The notes below the pieces were generated by a model. It was given only the letters and a program-made list of their open reading frames with translations, ran no database searches and was not told the origin of the DNA. A stretch of DNA of 40,112 nucleotides from the NCBI GenBank assembly GCA_014378915.1, contig JACMMS010000068.1, forward strand, positions 1 to 40,112, read 5' to 3'. Every line of letters begins with the position of its first letter. The first letter of the stretch is position 1. The position numbers were made by a program, and so were the translations under genes. This document shows, one piece after another, positions 17,899 through 28,114 of this stretch. The stretch comes from Methylophilaceae bacterium. GTDB taxonomy: Bacteria > Pseudomonadota > Gammaproteobacteria > Burkholderiales > Methylophilaceae.

Positions 17899-18411
17899 AT
17901 GGAAAGAAAAGCAATTGATTTATGGGTTGGCATATTTGTTGTATTGGGTGTTGCCGCCTTATTTGGGCTGGCAATGAAAGCGGGTAATCTAACTAGTAAC
18001 AATCTAGGGGATACTTATACTTTGACCGCAGCTTTTGAAAATATTGGTGGCTTAAAACGCAATGCACCAGTTAAAAGTGCAGGCGTGGTAATTGGTCGTG
18101 TTGATAATATTAAATTTGACCCCACAACTTATGAAGCAGTTGTAGCGCTTAAGATTGACAAACGCTTTCAGTTTTCAAAAGATACAAATGCAAGCATTTT
18201 AACTGCTGGTTTACTAGGAGAGCAATATCTGGGCATTGAAACGGGTGGCGAGAGCGTTAATTTAAAAGACGGCGATAAGATTTCGCACACACAAGATGCA
18301 ATGGTACTAGAAAAATTAATTAGTAAATTTATGTTTAACAAAGCATCGGAGGGCACTGGAGATGGTAAGACAACAACTGAATCAGAACCTAAAGCCAAAA
18401 GCCGACTTTGA
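17899..18411 (+). CDS. mlaD: MCE-domain phospholipid-binding protein MlaD
   Basis: Single-pass membrane protein whose periplasmic MCE domain forms the hexameric lipid ring on MlaE. An N-terminal anchor (LWVGIFVVLGVAALFGLAMK) is followed by the MCE core: TLTAAFENIGGLKRNAPVKS, AGVVIGRVDNI, and GLLGEQYLGIETGG. The 170-residue length is close to E. coli MlaD. The gene is spaced normally from mlaE, and mlaC follows directly with no mlaA between. Confidence 0.94.
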   Translation: MERKAIDLWVGIFVVLGVAALFGLAMKAGNLTSNNLGDTYTLTAAFENIGGLKRNAPVKSAGVVIGRVDNIKFDPTTYEAVVALKIDKRFQFSKDTNASILTAGLLGEQYLGIETGGESVNLKDGDKISHTQDAMVLEKLISKFMFNKASEGTGDGKTTTESEPKAKSRL

Positions 18412-18477
18412 TTTTTAAGTATGGTAAGTACTTAGTTAAATTTTGGTCATCATAATGGTAAAAGTAGAGAGTAAATA

Positions 18478-19089
18478 ATGAATAAATTCGTACAATTAGT
18501 AGCAACATTAACTTTTGGACTAGTACTTAACATTGCTCAAGCGACAGAGGCACCTGATGTTTTAGTTAAAAGAACCTCAGATGATGTTTTAGCGATTATT
18601 AAGCAAGATAAAGACATACAAGCAGGTAATACACAAAAAATATTCAGCTTGGCAGAAGAAAAAATCTTACCTAATTTTAACTTTGATACGGTGTCACGCT
18701 TAGTGCTTGGCAAAAATTGGTTACGCGCAACGCCGCCGCAAAAAGCAGCGTTTCAAGCTGAGTTTAAAAGTTTGTTATTGCGTACTTATGCTACTGCTTT
18801 ATCAAAATATAAAAATCAAACGATTGACTATAAGCCTTTAAAACTTTTGCCAGCGGATACTGTTGCTGCGGTTAAATCACAGATTGTTCAATCTGGCGCA
18901 CAACCAATTGAGCTAGATTACTCTTTAGAAAAGCAAGCGGATGGTAGCTGGAAAGTATTTGATATTGTAGTAGAAAATGTGAGTTTGGTAACCAATTACC
19001 GTAGCCAATTCAGCAATGAAATTCGCCAAAATGGCTTAGATTCTTTGACTAAGAAATTAGCGGATAAAAACAAAGCTGATAAAAAATAA
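18478..19089 (+). CDS. mlaC: Periplasmic phospholipid shuttle MlaC
   Basis: Soluble carrier that ferries phospholipid between the outer-membrane MlaA site and the MlaFEDB complex. It has a Sec signal peptide (FVQLVATLTFGLVLNIAQA), then the Tol_Tol_Ttg2 fold with ILPNFNFDTVSRLVLGKNW, LLRTYATAL and VVENVSLVTNYRSQF. The 203-residue length is normal, ending in a Lys-rich tail. It follows mlaD by 66 bases and precedes mlaB by 14. Confidence 0.93.
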   Translation: MNKFVQLVATLTFGLVLNIAQATEAPDVLVKRTSDDVLAIIKQDKDIQAGNTQKIFSLAEEKILPNFNFDTVSRLVLGKNWLRATPPQKAAFQAEFKSLLLRTYATALSKYKNQTIDYKPLKLLPADTVAAVKSQIVQSGAQPIELDYSLEKQADGSWKVFDIVVENVSLVTNYRSQFSNEIRQNGLDSLTKKLADKNKADKK

Positions 19090-19103
19090 ATAAGCTTCAA
19101 TAC

Positions 19104-19397
19104 ATGCAGTTTATGACACAGATTATTCAAAATAATGAGCAGTGGCTATTAAGCGGCGATGTAGTATTTGCAAATGCCAGTATGTTACTTAGCGAAAGCA
19201 TTGCGTTAAATTTTACGCAGCCCACAACTATTGACTTTAAGGAAGTGACCGATGTAGATACCTCTGCAATAAGCTTGATATTGGAGTGGGAGCGCCGTGC
19301 CAAGGTTGAAAAAGCGAGCATTAAATTTATTAACTTCCCGCAAAATTTAGTGAGTTTGGCAAAGTTATATGGCGTTGACGAAATAATTGCAAGTTAA
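19104..19397 (+). CDS. mlaB: STAS-domain protein MlaB
   Basis: Small cytoplasmic STAS protein that binds and stabilises the MlaF ATPase. The STAS pattern is visible in TIDFKEVTDVDTSAISLILE, where DTSAIS matches the conserved D-x-S loop region, then FINFPQNLVSLAKLYGVDEII at the end. The 97-residue length is typical. ATG 19104 gives MQFMTQ; the second Met (19113) is an alternative. It is the last gene of the mla unit, followed by a terminator. Confidence 0.85.
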   Translation: MQFMTQIIQNNEQWLLSGDVVFANASMLLSESIALNFTQPTTIDFKEVTDVDTSAISLILEWERRAKVEKASIKFINFPQNLVSLAKLYGVDEIIAS

Positions 19398-19487
19398 TAT
19401 TTCGAATTATTCACAGTACAATAAATTTGAATGCATTGAATTTATTATATTTAGCTCTATCTATTAATCTTATAAATTATTGTATAT

Positions 19488-19513
19488 AAATCGCTACTGG
19501 GCGATTTTTTATT
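19488..19513 (+). terminator. Intrinsic terminator after mlaB
   Basis: AAATCGC and GCGATTT pair around the 6-base loop TACTGG, followed by a T-run. It separates the mla genes from the ABC-2 transporter pair. Confidence 0.75.
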
Positions 19514-19553
19514 CTTAACTAATCGCTATCATTACTCATTAAAGAAAGCCATT

Positions 19554-20510
19554 TTGCAACAAAAATACCATCAGCCAGCGGTAAAAATCAATCAGTTGCA
19601 TAAGCAATTCGGTGGCTTGCATGCACTAAATGGCGTTGACTTAACAATTGAGCAAGGTGAGTTTTTTGCATTGTTAGGCCCGAATGGTGCAGGTAAATCG
19701 ACTTTAATAAACACTTTGGCTGGGTTATTAAAGCCGAGCAGTGGCAGCGTTTCTGTGATGGGCTTTGATACCGTGAATCAATATCAGGAGTCACGCTTAA
19801 ACCTAGGCGTAGTGCCGCAAGAGTTGGTGTTTGATCCATTTTTTAATGTACGTGAAATGTTACGTTTTCAAGCTGGCTATTTTGGGCGTGGTCGTGAAAA
19901 TGATGCGTGGGTCGATGAAGTCATTGAGGGTTTGGGCTTAACGGATAAAGCGCATACCAATATGCGCAAGCTTTCTGGCGGCATGAAGCGTCGTGCACTG
20001 ATTGCTCAGGCGCTAGTGCATAAGCCGCCAGTTATCGTATTGGATGAGCCCACGGCAGGGGTGGATGTTGAGCTGCGTCAAATGTTGTGGGAGTTTATTA
20101 AAAAGCTCAACCGCGATGGCCACACTATTATTCTAACTACTCATTATTTAGAAGAGGCTGAAACTCTCTGTTCACGCGTGGCAATGATGAAGCAGGGTGA
20201 AATAGTAGCTTTAGATACTACAACCAATCTACTCAAAACCTTTACTGGTAAAAATTTGAGAGTCAACTTAGGTGAGGTTATTTTGCCTAGTTCAATTGCA
20301 CCATTGTTACGTTCTGTTGATAAAGGTGTGTTTACCTTAAGTTTGAGTGATGTGGCACAAGTGGAGTTTGTACTTGCGGAACTGCGTGCGGCGAGTCTTA
20401 AAGTACAAGATTTACAACTTATTGAAGCGGATTTGGAGGATGTGTTTTTATCATTAGTGGGTAGTAATCAAGAAGGCAAAAGCCAATTTTCACTTGCAGG
20501 TGCTCATTAG
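19554..20510 (+). CDS. ABC-2 type transporter ATP-binding protein
   Basis: ATPase of an ABC-2 exporter of the YadG/NodI type. Walker A GPNGAGKSTLI, signature LSGGMKRRALIAQAL, Walker B VIVLDEPTAGVD and switch TTHYLEEAE are present, and the C-terminal domain ends with DLEDVFLSLVG, typical of this class. The substrate is not known. The start is TTG 19554 with a weak upstream purine stretch. Its stop overlaps the start of the permease by one base, indicating translational coupling. Its position between mla and ibaG-murA suggests an envelope role by context only. Confidence 0.9.
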   Translation: MQQKYHQPAVKINQLHKQFGGLHALNGVDLTIEQGEFFALLGPNGAGKSTLINTLAGLLKPSSGSVSVMGFDTVNQYQESRLNLGVVPQELVFDPFFNVREMLRFQAGYFGRGRENDAWVDEVIEGLGLTDKAHTNMRKLSGGMKRRALIAQALVHKPPVIVLDEPTAGVDVELRQMLWEFIKKLNRDGHTIILTTHYLEEAETLCSRVAMMKQGEIVALDTTTNLLKTFTGKNLRVNLGEVILPSSIAPLLRSVDKGVFTLSLSDVAQVEFVLAELRAASLKVQDLQLIEADLEDVFLSLVGSNQEGKSQFSLAGAH

Positions 20511-21286
20511 TGATATTGATTACTCCTTCTACCCGAGGCATGTGGACTTTATTTAAAAAAGAACTACTACGTTTTTGGCGCGTGGCCTTTCAAACAGTTG
20601 CATCACCAGTAGTCACCTCTTTACTGTACTTATTAATTTTTTCTCATGTACTCGAAGGTCATGTGCAGATTTATCCTGGTGTAGCTTACACGGCCTTTCT
20701 GATTCCTGGCCTCATGATGATGTCGCTATTGCAGAATTCATTTGCTAATAGCTCATCAAGTATTATTCAATCCAAAGTCATGGGCAGTATTGTGTTTTTA
20801 TTGCTCACCCCCCTGACTTTTTTAGAATTTTTTATTGCATTTTTATCGGCGTCGGTCATTCGTGGTTTGGCTGTTGGTTTGAGCGTGTACCTAGTTGCGA
20901 GGTGGTTTGTAGAAATTCCACTCGTGCACCCAATATGGATAATAGCTTTTGCCTTGTTAGGTAGTGCTTTGATGGGCGCTTTTGGAATTATCGCTGGCAT
21001 TTATGCTGAGAAATTTGATCAAATGGCCGCCTTTCAAAACTTTATTATCATGCCACTCACTTTTTTATCGGGTGTATTTTATTCTATTCATTCATTGCCA
21101 CCGTTTTGGCAAAAAGTGTCACAAATCAATCCATTCTTTTACATGATTGATGGGTTTCGTTATGGTTTTTTTGGTGTAAGCGATGTCTCGCCGTGGTTAA
21201 GCATTATGGTCGTGGGTGCAACATTCCTCTTATTAGCATGGCTTACGCTAAAAATGTTAAAATCTGGTTATAAATTGCGTGGCTAA
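20510..21286 (+). CDS. ABC-2 type transporter permease
   Basis: Six-helix ABC-2 permease (YadH/NodJ type). The N-terminal amphipathic segment TLFKKELLRFWR, YPGVAYTAFLIPGLMMMSLL, NSSSSIIQSKVMG and LTFLSGVFYSIHSLPPFW are family hallmarks. It starts at GTG 20510, overlapping the ATPase stop (TAGTG). The 258-residue length is normal. It works with the preceding ATPase; the transported compound is unknown. Confidence 0.9.
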   Translation: MILITPSTRGMWTLFKKELLRFWRVAFQTVASPVVTSLLYLLIFSHVLEGHVQIYPGVAYTAFLIPGLMMMSLLQNSFANSSSSIIQSKVMGSIVFLLLTPLTFLEFFIAFLSASVIRGLAVGLSVYLVARWFVEIPLVHPIWIIAFALLGSALMGAFGIIAGIYAEKFDQMAAFQNFIIMPLTFLSGVFYSIHSLPPFWQKVSQINPFFYMIDGFRYGFFGVSDVSPWLSIMVVGATFLLLAWLTLKMLKSGYKLRG

Positions 21287-21325
21287 TTGATAGTAACGTA
21301 AAGTTTAAATTGAAGGGTTAGTGAT

Positions 21326-21568
21326 TTGTTAAGTGCAGCACAACTAGAAAATTATATTACGGCGCATTTGGTCTGTGATTACATCAAAGTATTAGGTGAT
21401 GATTGTACACACTTTGAAGCAGTAATTGTGAGCCCTCAGTTCATCGGCAAAGGCATGGTAGCTCAGCACCAGCTAGTGTATGCGGCATTGGGTGATAGGA
21501 TGCGTGCGGAAATTCATGCACTGTCTATGAAGACTCATACCCCTGAAGCATGGGCAAGTATGAAGTAA
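21326..21568 (+). CDS. ibaG: BolA family protein, IbaG-like
   Basis: An 80-residue BolA-fold protein. [21 protein letters not shown] and the helix [25 protein letters not shown] are characteristic. Such proteins bind [2Fe-2S] clusters together with CGFS glutaredoxins, and the next gene encodes exactly such a glutaredoxin. TTG 21326 is the start, with GAAGGG about ten bases upstream. In E. coli ibaG likewise lies between mlaB and murA, which supports the assignment over BolA proper. Confidence 0.85.
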   Translation: MLSAAQLENYITAHLVCDYIKVLGDDCTHFEAVIVSPQFIGKGMVAQHQLVYAALGDRMRAEIHALSMKTHTPEAWASMK

Positions 21569-21652
21569 ATTTCGTGGCAATATCCCCTTTTGGCATGTAG
21601 AACTTTGCTGATTTCAGGATTTTGAATATTAAACTTTTAAATTGGAATGAAT

Positions 21653-21964
21653 ATGGATGCGCAAGAAACAATAAAAAATCAAGTGAGTGGTAGCCCTGTT
21701 GTGTTGTACATGAAAGGTAGTCCAAAATTTCCACAATGTGGTTTTTCAAACCTAGCAACACAAATTTTAGATGCGTGTAACGCCCAATATAAGGCGATTG
21801 ACGTGCTGGCAGATCCAGCAGTCCGCGAAGGCATCAAGATTTATGCTAATTGGCCAACGATCCCTCAGCTTTATATCAAAGGTGAGTTCATCGGCGGAGC
21901 CGATATTATGCGTGCGATGCATGAAAGTGGCGAGCTTCAAACAGCGTTGGATGGGGCTAAGTAA
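21653..21964 (+). CDS. grxD: Monothiol glutaredoxin, Grx4/GrxD type
   Basis: CGFS-type glutaredoxin for Fe-S cluster storage and transfer. MKGSPKFPQCGFS contains the CGFS active site, followed by YANWPTIPQLYIKGEFIGGA with the cis-Pro and glutathione-binding GG motif, then DIMRAMHESGEL. ATG 21653 is preferred because GGAA lies at the right distance; ATG 21647 is two codons upstream. It sits between its BolA-type partner gene and murA, whose start follows its stop directly. Confidence 0.94.
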   Translation: MDAQETIKNQVSGSPVVLYMKGSPKFPQCGFSNLATQILDACNAQYKAIDVLADPAVREGIKIYANWPTIPQLYIKGEFIGGADIMRAMHESGELQTALDGAK

Positions 21965-23236
<1,272 letters not shown>

Positions 23237-23238
23237 GC

Positions 23239-23877
23239 ATGATTACCATCGCATTATCTAAAGGTCGGATTTTTGAAGAAACTACACCTTTGCTAGCGGC
23301 GGCAGGCATTATTCCCGCGGAAGATCCAGAATCATCACGCAAGCTGATTTTGGCAACTAATCGGTATGATGTACGTCTTATTATTGTACGTGCAACCGAT
23401 GTGCCAACTTACGTGCAATATGGTGCTGCAGATTTGGGTATTGCTGGTAAAGATGTGTTGGATGAGCATGGTGGCGAAGGTTTGTATCAACCACTCGACT
23501 TGCAAATTGCAAAATGCAAAATGATGGTAGCTGTACGTGAAGATTTTGATTATTTAGGCGCAATTCGTCGTGGCGCACGCTTAAAAGTTGTGACTAAATA
23601 TGTTAAAACGGCGCGTGAACATTTTGCTGCAAAAGGTATGCACGTTGATTTAATTAAATTGTATGGCTCAATGGAGCTAGGTCCATTAGTTGGCTTGGCT
23701 GATGCGATTGTCGATTTAGTCAGCACCGGCGCTACATTGCGCGCTAACCATTTAACAGCTGTTGAAGAAGTGGGTGATATTAGTTCGCGCTTGGTGGCTA
23801 ATCAGGCTTCGTTTAAGTTGAATCGCACGCAATTGCAGCCAATTCTTCATGCTTTCAGCACCGCAATTACGAAATAG
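23239..23877 (+). CDS. hisG: ATP phosphoribosyltransferase, short form HisG
   Basis: First enzyme of histidine synthesis: ATP plus PRPP to phosphoribosyl-ATP. [13 protein letters not shown] at the N-terminus, [15 protein letters not shown] and the PRPP loop [14 protein letters not shown] identify it. At 212 residues it lacks the C-terminal allosteric domain, so it belongs to the short HisG class that needs the HisZ regulatory subunit. hisZ is not in this window. The gene follows murA by 2 bases and starts the hisGDC block. Confidence 0.95.
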   Translation: MITIALSKGRIFEETTPLLAAAGIIPAEDPESSRKLILATNRYDVRLIIVRATDVPTYVQYGAADLGIAGKDVLDEHGGEGLYQPLDLQIAKCKMMVAVREDFDYLGAIRRGARLKVVTKYVKTAREHFAAKGMHVDLIKLYGSMELGPLVGLADAIVDLVSTGATLRANHLTAVEEVGDISSRLVANQASFKLNRTQLQPILHAFSTAITK

Positions 23878-23907
23878 ATAGATTAAAGAATAATTGGATT
23901 AGAAGTC

Positions 23908-25206
23908 ATGGATATCAGACGTTTTTCAAGTACAGATAGTGATTTTGACAGCAAGCTAAAAGCTTTATTGGCATTTGAAACTGCGCAAGATGACAGTATC
24001 GATTTAGTGGTGGCTAATATCTTACGCGATGTTAAAAAACGCGGCGATGCGTCTGTGTTGGAATATACCAATCGCTTCGATAAAACTAATGCCTCTAGCT
24101 TAGCTTCACTCGAAGTCCCGCATGCTGAGTTAAAACAAGCGCTCGATAACCTACCTAATGAGCAGCGAGCAGCTTTGCAACATGCGGCCGATAGAGTAAA
24201 AAAATACCACGAAAAACAAGTCATGACATCTTGGAATTATACAGAAGATGATGGCACTTTACTTGGTCAAAAAATTACTGCGTTAGACCGCGTTGGTTTG
24301 TATGTGCCAGGTGGTAAAGCGGCTTATCCTTCATCTGTATTGATGAACGCAATTCCAGCTAAAGTCGCTGGCGTAAAAGAATTAATTATGGTCGTACCCA
24401 CACCTAATGGTGAGAAAAATGCCTTGGTTTTAGCAGCAGCAGCAGTATGCGGTATAGATCGCGTATTTTGTATTGGTGGTGCGCAGGCGGTTGCAGCCTT
24501 GGCCTATGGTACAGAAACTGTACCGCAAGTAGATAAAATCGTTGGCCCAGGTAATGCTTACGTTGCAGCGGCAAAGCGTCGTGTTTTTGGCGTGGTAGGC
24601 ATTGATATGGTCGCAGGGCCTTCCGAAATATTAGTGATTTGTGATGGTAAAACTAACCCTGATTGGGTCGCTATGGATTTATTTAGCCAAGCCGAACATG
24701 ATGAACTTGCACAAGCTATTTTATTAAGTCCCGATGCATCATTTTTAGATGAAGTGACGCAGAGTATTTGTCGCTTAGTAGAAGAAATGCCACGCAAAGA
24801 TATTATCAAGACATCATTCCAAGATCGTGGCGCTTTAATTTTAGTTTGTGATTTAGAAGAGGCGGCGGAAATTAGTAACTATATTGCGCCAGAACACTTG
24901 GAGTTGTCGTTAGAAAACCCGCTAGAATTCAGCAAAAAAATTAAACATGCTGGTGCCATTTTTATGGGCCGTGATACTTGCGAAGCGCTTGGCGATTACT
25001 GCGCCGGCCCTAACCACGTATTACCAACTTCGCGAACTGCGCGCTTTAGTTCGCCTTTAGGTGTGTATGATTTCCAAAAACGCTCTAGCATGATTATGGT
25101 ATCAAGTGACGGCGCGCAAGTGTTAGGTAAAGTGGCTGCAACACTTGCTTATGGTGAAGGTTTGCATGCGCATGCACGTAGTGCTGAATATCGTTTGAAG
25201 GCTTAA
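23908..25206 (+). CDS. hisD: Histidinol dehydrogenase HisD
   Basis: Zinc enzyme for the last two oxidations, histidinol to histidine, using NAD. Family stretches are [65 protein letters not shown] and [10 protein letters not shown]. Zinc and catalytic residues lie in IAPEHLEL and [15 protein letters not shown]. The 432-residue length is normal. It lies 30 bases after hisG and 3 before hisC. Confidence 0.97.
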   Translation: MDIRRFSSTDSDFDSKLKALLAFETAQDDSIDLVVANILRDVKKRGDASVLEYTNRFDKTNASSLASLEVPHAELKQALDNLPNEQRAALQHAADRVKKYHEKQVMTSWNYTEDDGTLLGQKITALDRVGLYVPGGKAAYPSSVLMNAIPAKVAGVKELIMVVPTPNGEKNALVLAAAAVCGIDRVFCIGGAQAVAALAYGTETVPQVDKIVGPGNAYVAAAKRRVFGVVGIDMVAGPSEILVICDGKTNPDWVAMDLFSQAEHDELAQAILLSPDASFLDEVTQSICRLVEEMPRKDIIKTSFQDRGALILVCDLEEAAEISNYIAPEHLELSLENPLEFSKKIKHAGAIFMGRDTCEALGDYCAGPNHVLPTSRTARFSSPLGVYDFQKRSSMIMVSSDGAQVLGKVAATLAYGEGLHAHARSAEYRLKA

Positions 25207-25209
25207 ACT

Positions 25210-26289
25210 ATGAGTCAATTTTGGAGTGATATTGTCCATAAGCTCACGCCATATACGCCTGGCGAGCAACCCAAATTAGCTAATCTAGTTAAGCTTAATA
25301 CTAACGAGAACCCTTATGGTCCAAGCCCAAAGGTCATCACCGCGTTAAAAGCTGAAGCAGCAGATACACTCCGCTTATATCCAGATCCGAACTCTGATAT
25401 GCTAAAATCAGTTATTGCCAAAACGCATAGTGCTTATGGCATACACAGCAATCAAGTATTTGTGGGAAATGGTTCCGATGAAGTATTAGCGCATGTGTTT
25501 CAAGCTTTGCTTAAACATGATTTACCTCTGTTGTTTCCTGATATTAGCTATAGTTTTTATCCAGTTTACTGTGGTTTATATGATATTGAATTTCAGACAG
25601 TTGCTCTAAATAGCCAATTTGAAATTCAAATAGACGATTATGTGGTGCCAAATGGCGGCATTATTTTCCCCAACCCAAATGCACCAACTGGTGTACCTTT
25701 GCCATTGGTAGACATAGAGCGTTTACTTAAAGCAAACACGCAATCCGTTGTGGTAATAGACGAGGCATATGTTGACTTTGGTACCGAATCAGCGCTTGGT
25801 TTAATTAACACCTACCCTAACTTGCTGGTGAGCCACACACTATCAAAAGCCCGCTCACTGGCTGGATTGCGTGTGGGTTATACGATTGGACACCCTGATT
25901 TAATTGAAGCTTTGATGCGTGTTAAAGATAGTTTTAATTCATACCCAATTGATCGATTCGCGTCAGCTGGAGCGATAGCCGCGATGCAAGATATTGATTA
26001 CTTTTATGAAACCTGCAATAAAGTCATTGCAACGCGTGAGCTTTTGGTACGAGACTTAATTGACTTGGGTTTTAGTGCGCTACCATCGGGTGCAAATTTC
26101 ATTTTTGCGAAACACAGTAAGCAAAAAGGTGAGGTGCTAACCGCCCAACTCCGTAAACAAGGCATTATTGTGCGACATTTCAAAAAGCCTGAACGTATTT
26201 CTGATTATCTGCGCATCACCATAGGTACAAATGAAGAGTCTGCTTTGTTAGTAGATGCACTTCATCGCATATTGATAAAGAGTATCTGA
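25210..26289 (+). CDS. hisC: Histidinol-phosphate aminotransferase HisC
   Basis: PLP enzyme converting imidazole-acetol phosphate to histidinol phosphate. [32 protein letters not shown] and [10 protein letters not shown] are class I/II aminotransferase motifs, with the PLP lysine in [17 protein letters not shown]. The 359-residue length is typical. It ends the first his block; the next gene on the strand is hps after 286 bases. Confidence 0.96.
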   Translation: MSQFWSDIVHKLTPYTPGEQPKLANLVKLNTNENPYGPSPKVITALKAEAADTLRLYPDPNSDMLKSVIAKTHSAYGIHSNQVFVGNGSDEVLAHVFQALLKHDLPLLFPDISYSFYPVYCGLYDIEFQTVALNSQFEIQIDDYVVPNGGIIFPNPNAPTGVPLPLVDIERLLKANTQSVVVIDEAYVDFGTESALGLINTYPNLLVSHTLSKARSLAGLRVGYTIGHPDLIEALMRVKDSFNSYPIDRFASAGAIAAMQDIDYFYETCNKVIATRELLVRDLIDLGFSALPSGANFIFAKHSKQKGEVLTAQLRKQGIIVRHFKKPERISDYLRITIGTNEESALLVDALHRILIKSI

Positions 26290-26421
26290 ATAAATGTTTA
26301 AAAAAAGTGCGATATATGCCAAAAAAACTAATTAAAACGCTTCTTTTTAAATTCTATATACAAAATAACTTAAATTTTTTGAACTAATTTCACCAATTAT
26401 CCGTGAATTCAGATGAAATTA

Positions 26422-26451
26422 TTGAGTTTTTTGCGTAACTACGGTTATTAT
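26422..26451 (+). promoter_or_regulatory. Possible sigma-70 promoter for hps
   Basis: TTGAGT (26422-26427) and TATTAT (26446-26451) are separated by 18 bases in the 286-base gap before hps, and would give a leader of about 120 bases. The -10 match is good and the -35 is moderate. The region is AT-rich, so chance matches are expected. Confidence 0.3.
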
Positions 26452-26575
26452 GATGAAATGTACTTACAGTGCAAAAACCCTAATTCATTTTTTAATCTAA
26501 TATTGAGTTGTTGGCTTATCCCTGAACGGGCATTAAGTTAATTGATTAAATATTATGTAAGTTGGAGGAAGTATA

Positions 26576-27256
26576 ATGGCACAAACCCAAATGGCTCTAG
26601 ATTCACTAGATTTCGACGCAACGGTTGCATTAGCTACCAAAGTGGCACCACATGTAGATATTTTGGAGATTGGTACACCTTGTATTAAACACAATGGTAT
26701 TGATTTGCTTAAAACATTACGCGCAAAATTTCCAAACAACAAAATTTTAGTTGATTTGAAAACAATGGATGCTGGATTTTACGAAGCTGAACCATTTTAT
26801 AAAGCAGGTGCTGATATTTGTACAGTACTTGGTACTGCGGATATTGGTACTATCAAAGGTGTAATTGATGTTGCCAACAAGTATGGTAAAAAAGCACAAG
26901 TTGATTTAATCAACGTAGCTGATAAAAAAGCCCGTACTATTGAAGTAGCTAAGTTAGGCGCCCACATCATTGGCGTACATACTGGCTTAGATCAACAAGC
27001 TGCTGGTCAAACACCATTTAACGATTTAAGTATGGTTTCTGCTTTAAATTTAGGCGTTGATATTTCAGTTGCTGGTGGCGTTAAAGCTGCAACAACTGCG
27101 CAAGTGCGTGATGCTGGCGCAACTATCATTGTCGCGGGTGCTGCGATCTACGGTGCTGTTGATCCTGCTGCTTCTGCAGCTGAAATAACAGCAATTGCAC
27201 ATGGTAGCCAAGAAAGTGGTGGTTTATTCGGTTGGTTAAAAGGCTTATTTAGCTAG
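26576..27256 (+). CDS. hps: 3-hexulose-6-phosphate synthase (RuMP pathway)
   Basis: Condenses formaldehyde with ribulose 5-phosphate to hexulose 6-phosphate, the fixation step of the ribulose monophosphate cycle. It is an orotidine-decarboxylase-superfamily barrel: MALDSLDFDATVALA, ILEIGTPCIKHNG, and the metal/catalytic motif DLKTMD (Asp60, Lys62, Asp65), then HIIGVHTGLDQQAAGQTP and SVAGGVKAATTAQV. A strong site, TTGGAGGAAG, precedes ATG 26576. The partner isomerase gene (phi/hxlB) is not adjacent. It sits between hisC and hisB with its own leader and terminator. The last 18 residues are an extra tail (GGLFGWLKGLFS at the end) beyond the usual 209 or so. Likely highly expressed. Confidence 0.95.
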   Translation: MAQTQMALDSLDFDATVALATKVAPHVDILEIGTPCIKHNGIDLLKTLRAKFPNNKILVDLKTMDAGFYEAEPFYKAGADICTVLGTADIGTIKGVIDVANKYGKKAQVDLINVADKKARTIEVAKLGAHIIGVHTGLDQQAAGQTPFNDLSMVSALNLGVDISVAGGVKAATTAQVRDAGATIIVAGAAIYGAVDPAASAAEITAIAHGSQESGGLFGWLKGLFS

Positions 27257-27318
27257 TAGCTTTAAGTTTTTTAGTATGATTTAAGCGATTTGAGTAATTT
27301 ATTATTACAAATCAGAAC

Positions 27319-27352
27319 AAAAACCCCAGCCTATACTGGGGTTTTTGTTTTT
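27319..27352 (+). terminator. Strong intrinsic terminator after hps
   Basis: AAAAACCCCAG (27319-27329) pairs perfectly with CTGGGGTTTTT (27336-27346) around a 6-base loop, followed by GTTTTTAG. The 11-bp stem can act in both directions. It closes the hps transcript and cuts the his genes into two units. Confidence 0.92.
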
Positions 27353-27477
27353 AGATTCTTAAATATTAAGCCTTTAACGCTATCAATAGGCAATTGTAAA
27401 TGCCAAGTGAATGCTAGATGGGTTAAAATAAAACTTTGAAATAATGCAGTACTTTAATAAGTGATGGATTTAGCCAA

Positions 27478-28065
27478 ATGCGTAGCGCCGAAATAACTCG
27501 TAACACGTTAGAAACTCAAATTAATGTCACCCTCAATTTAGATGGCACAGGTGCATCCAGTTTTAATAGTGGAATTGGATTTTTAGATCATATGATGGAT
27601 CAAATTGCACGCCATGGCCTGATGGATATTACTGTGCAAGCAAAAGGTGATTTGCATATTGATGCGCACCACACGGTTGAAGATATTGGCATCACGTTGG
27701 GTCAAGCATTTGCAAAAGCGGTTGGTGATAAAAAAGGTATTCGTCGTTATGGTCACGCTTATGTTCCATTAGATGAAGCTTTGTCGCGTGTAGTGCTCGA
27801 TATTTCAGGTCGTCCAGGCTTATCTTTTGGGTGCGTTTTTACTCGAGCAACCATCGGTGAGTTTGATGTGGATTTAGTGCATGAGTTTTTCCAAGGTTTT
27901 GTGAATCACGCGAATGTTAGTTTGCATATTGATAACTTAAAAGGTCATAATGCGCATCATCAAGCCGAGACTATTTTCAAAGCCTTTGGTCGCGCTTTGC
28001 GCATGGCAATTGAGCTAGATCCTCGCATGGCAGGCATTATGCCTTCAACAAAAGGTAGCTTGTAA
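27478..28065 (+). CDS. hisB: Imidazoleglycerol-phosphate dehydratase HisB
   Basis: Mn-dependent dehydration of imidazole glycerol phosphate. The metal-binding His motifs are [24 protein letters not shown] and [17 protein letters not shown]. At 195 residues it is the monofunctional form, without the histidinol-phosphatase domain fused in enterobacteria. It opens the second his block (hisBHAFIE), 125 bases after the hps terminator, so it needs its own promoter; I could not pick one with confidence. Confidence 0.97.
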   Translation: MRSAEITRNTLETQINVTLNLDGTGASSFNSGIGFLDHMMDQIARHGLMDITVQAKGDLHIDAHHTVEDIGITLGQAFAKAVGDKKGIRRYGHAYVPLDEALSRVVLDISGRPGLSFGCVFTRATIGEFDVDLVHEFFQGFVNHANVSLHIDNLKGHNAHHQAETIFKAFGRALRMAIELDPRMAGIMPSTKGSL

Positions 28066-28114
28066 ACACTTGTAATATTAAAAGTTTTGTTAGCAATGCA
28101 CTATTAAAAAATCG

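Noticed and set aside
26290-26575. A riboswitch or attenuator in the hps leader
   Set aside because: The leader is AT-rich and I found no conserved riboswitch core or His-rich leader peptide.
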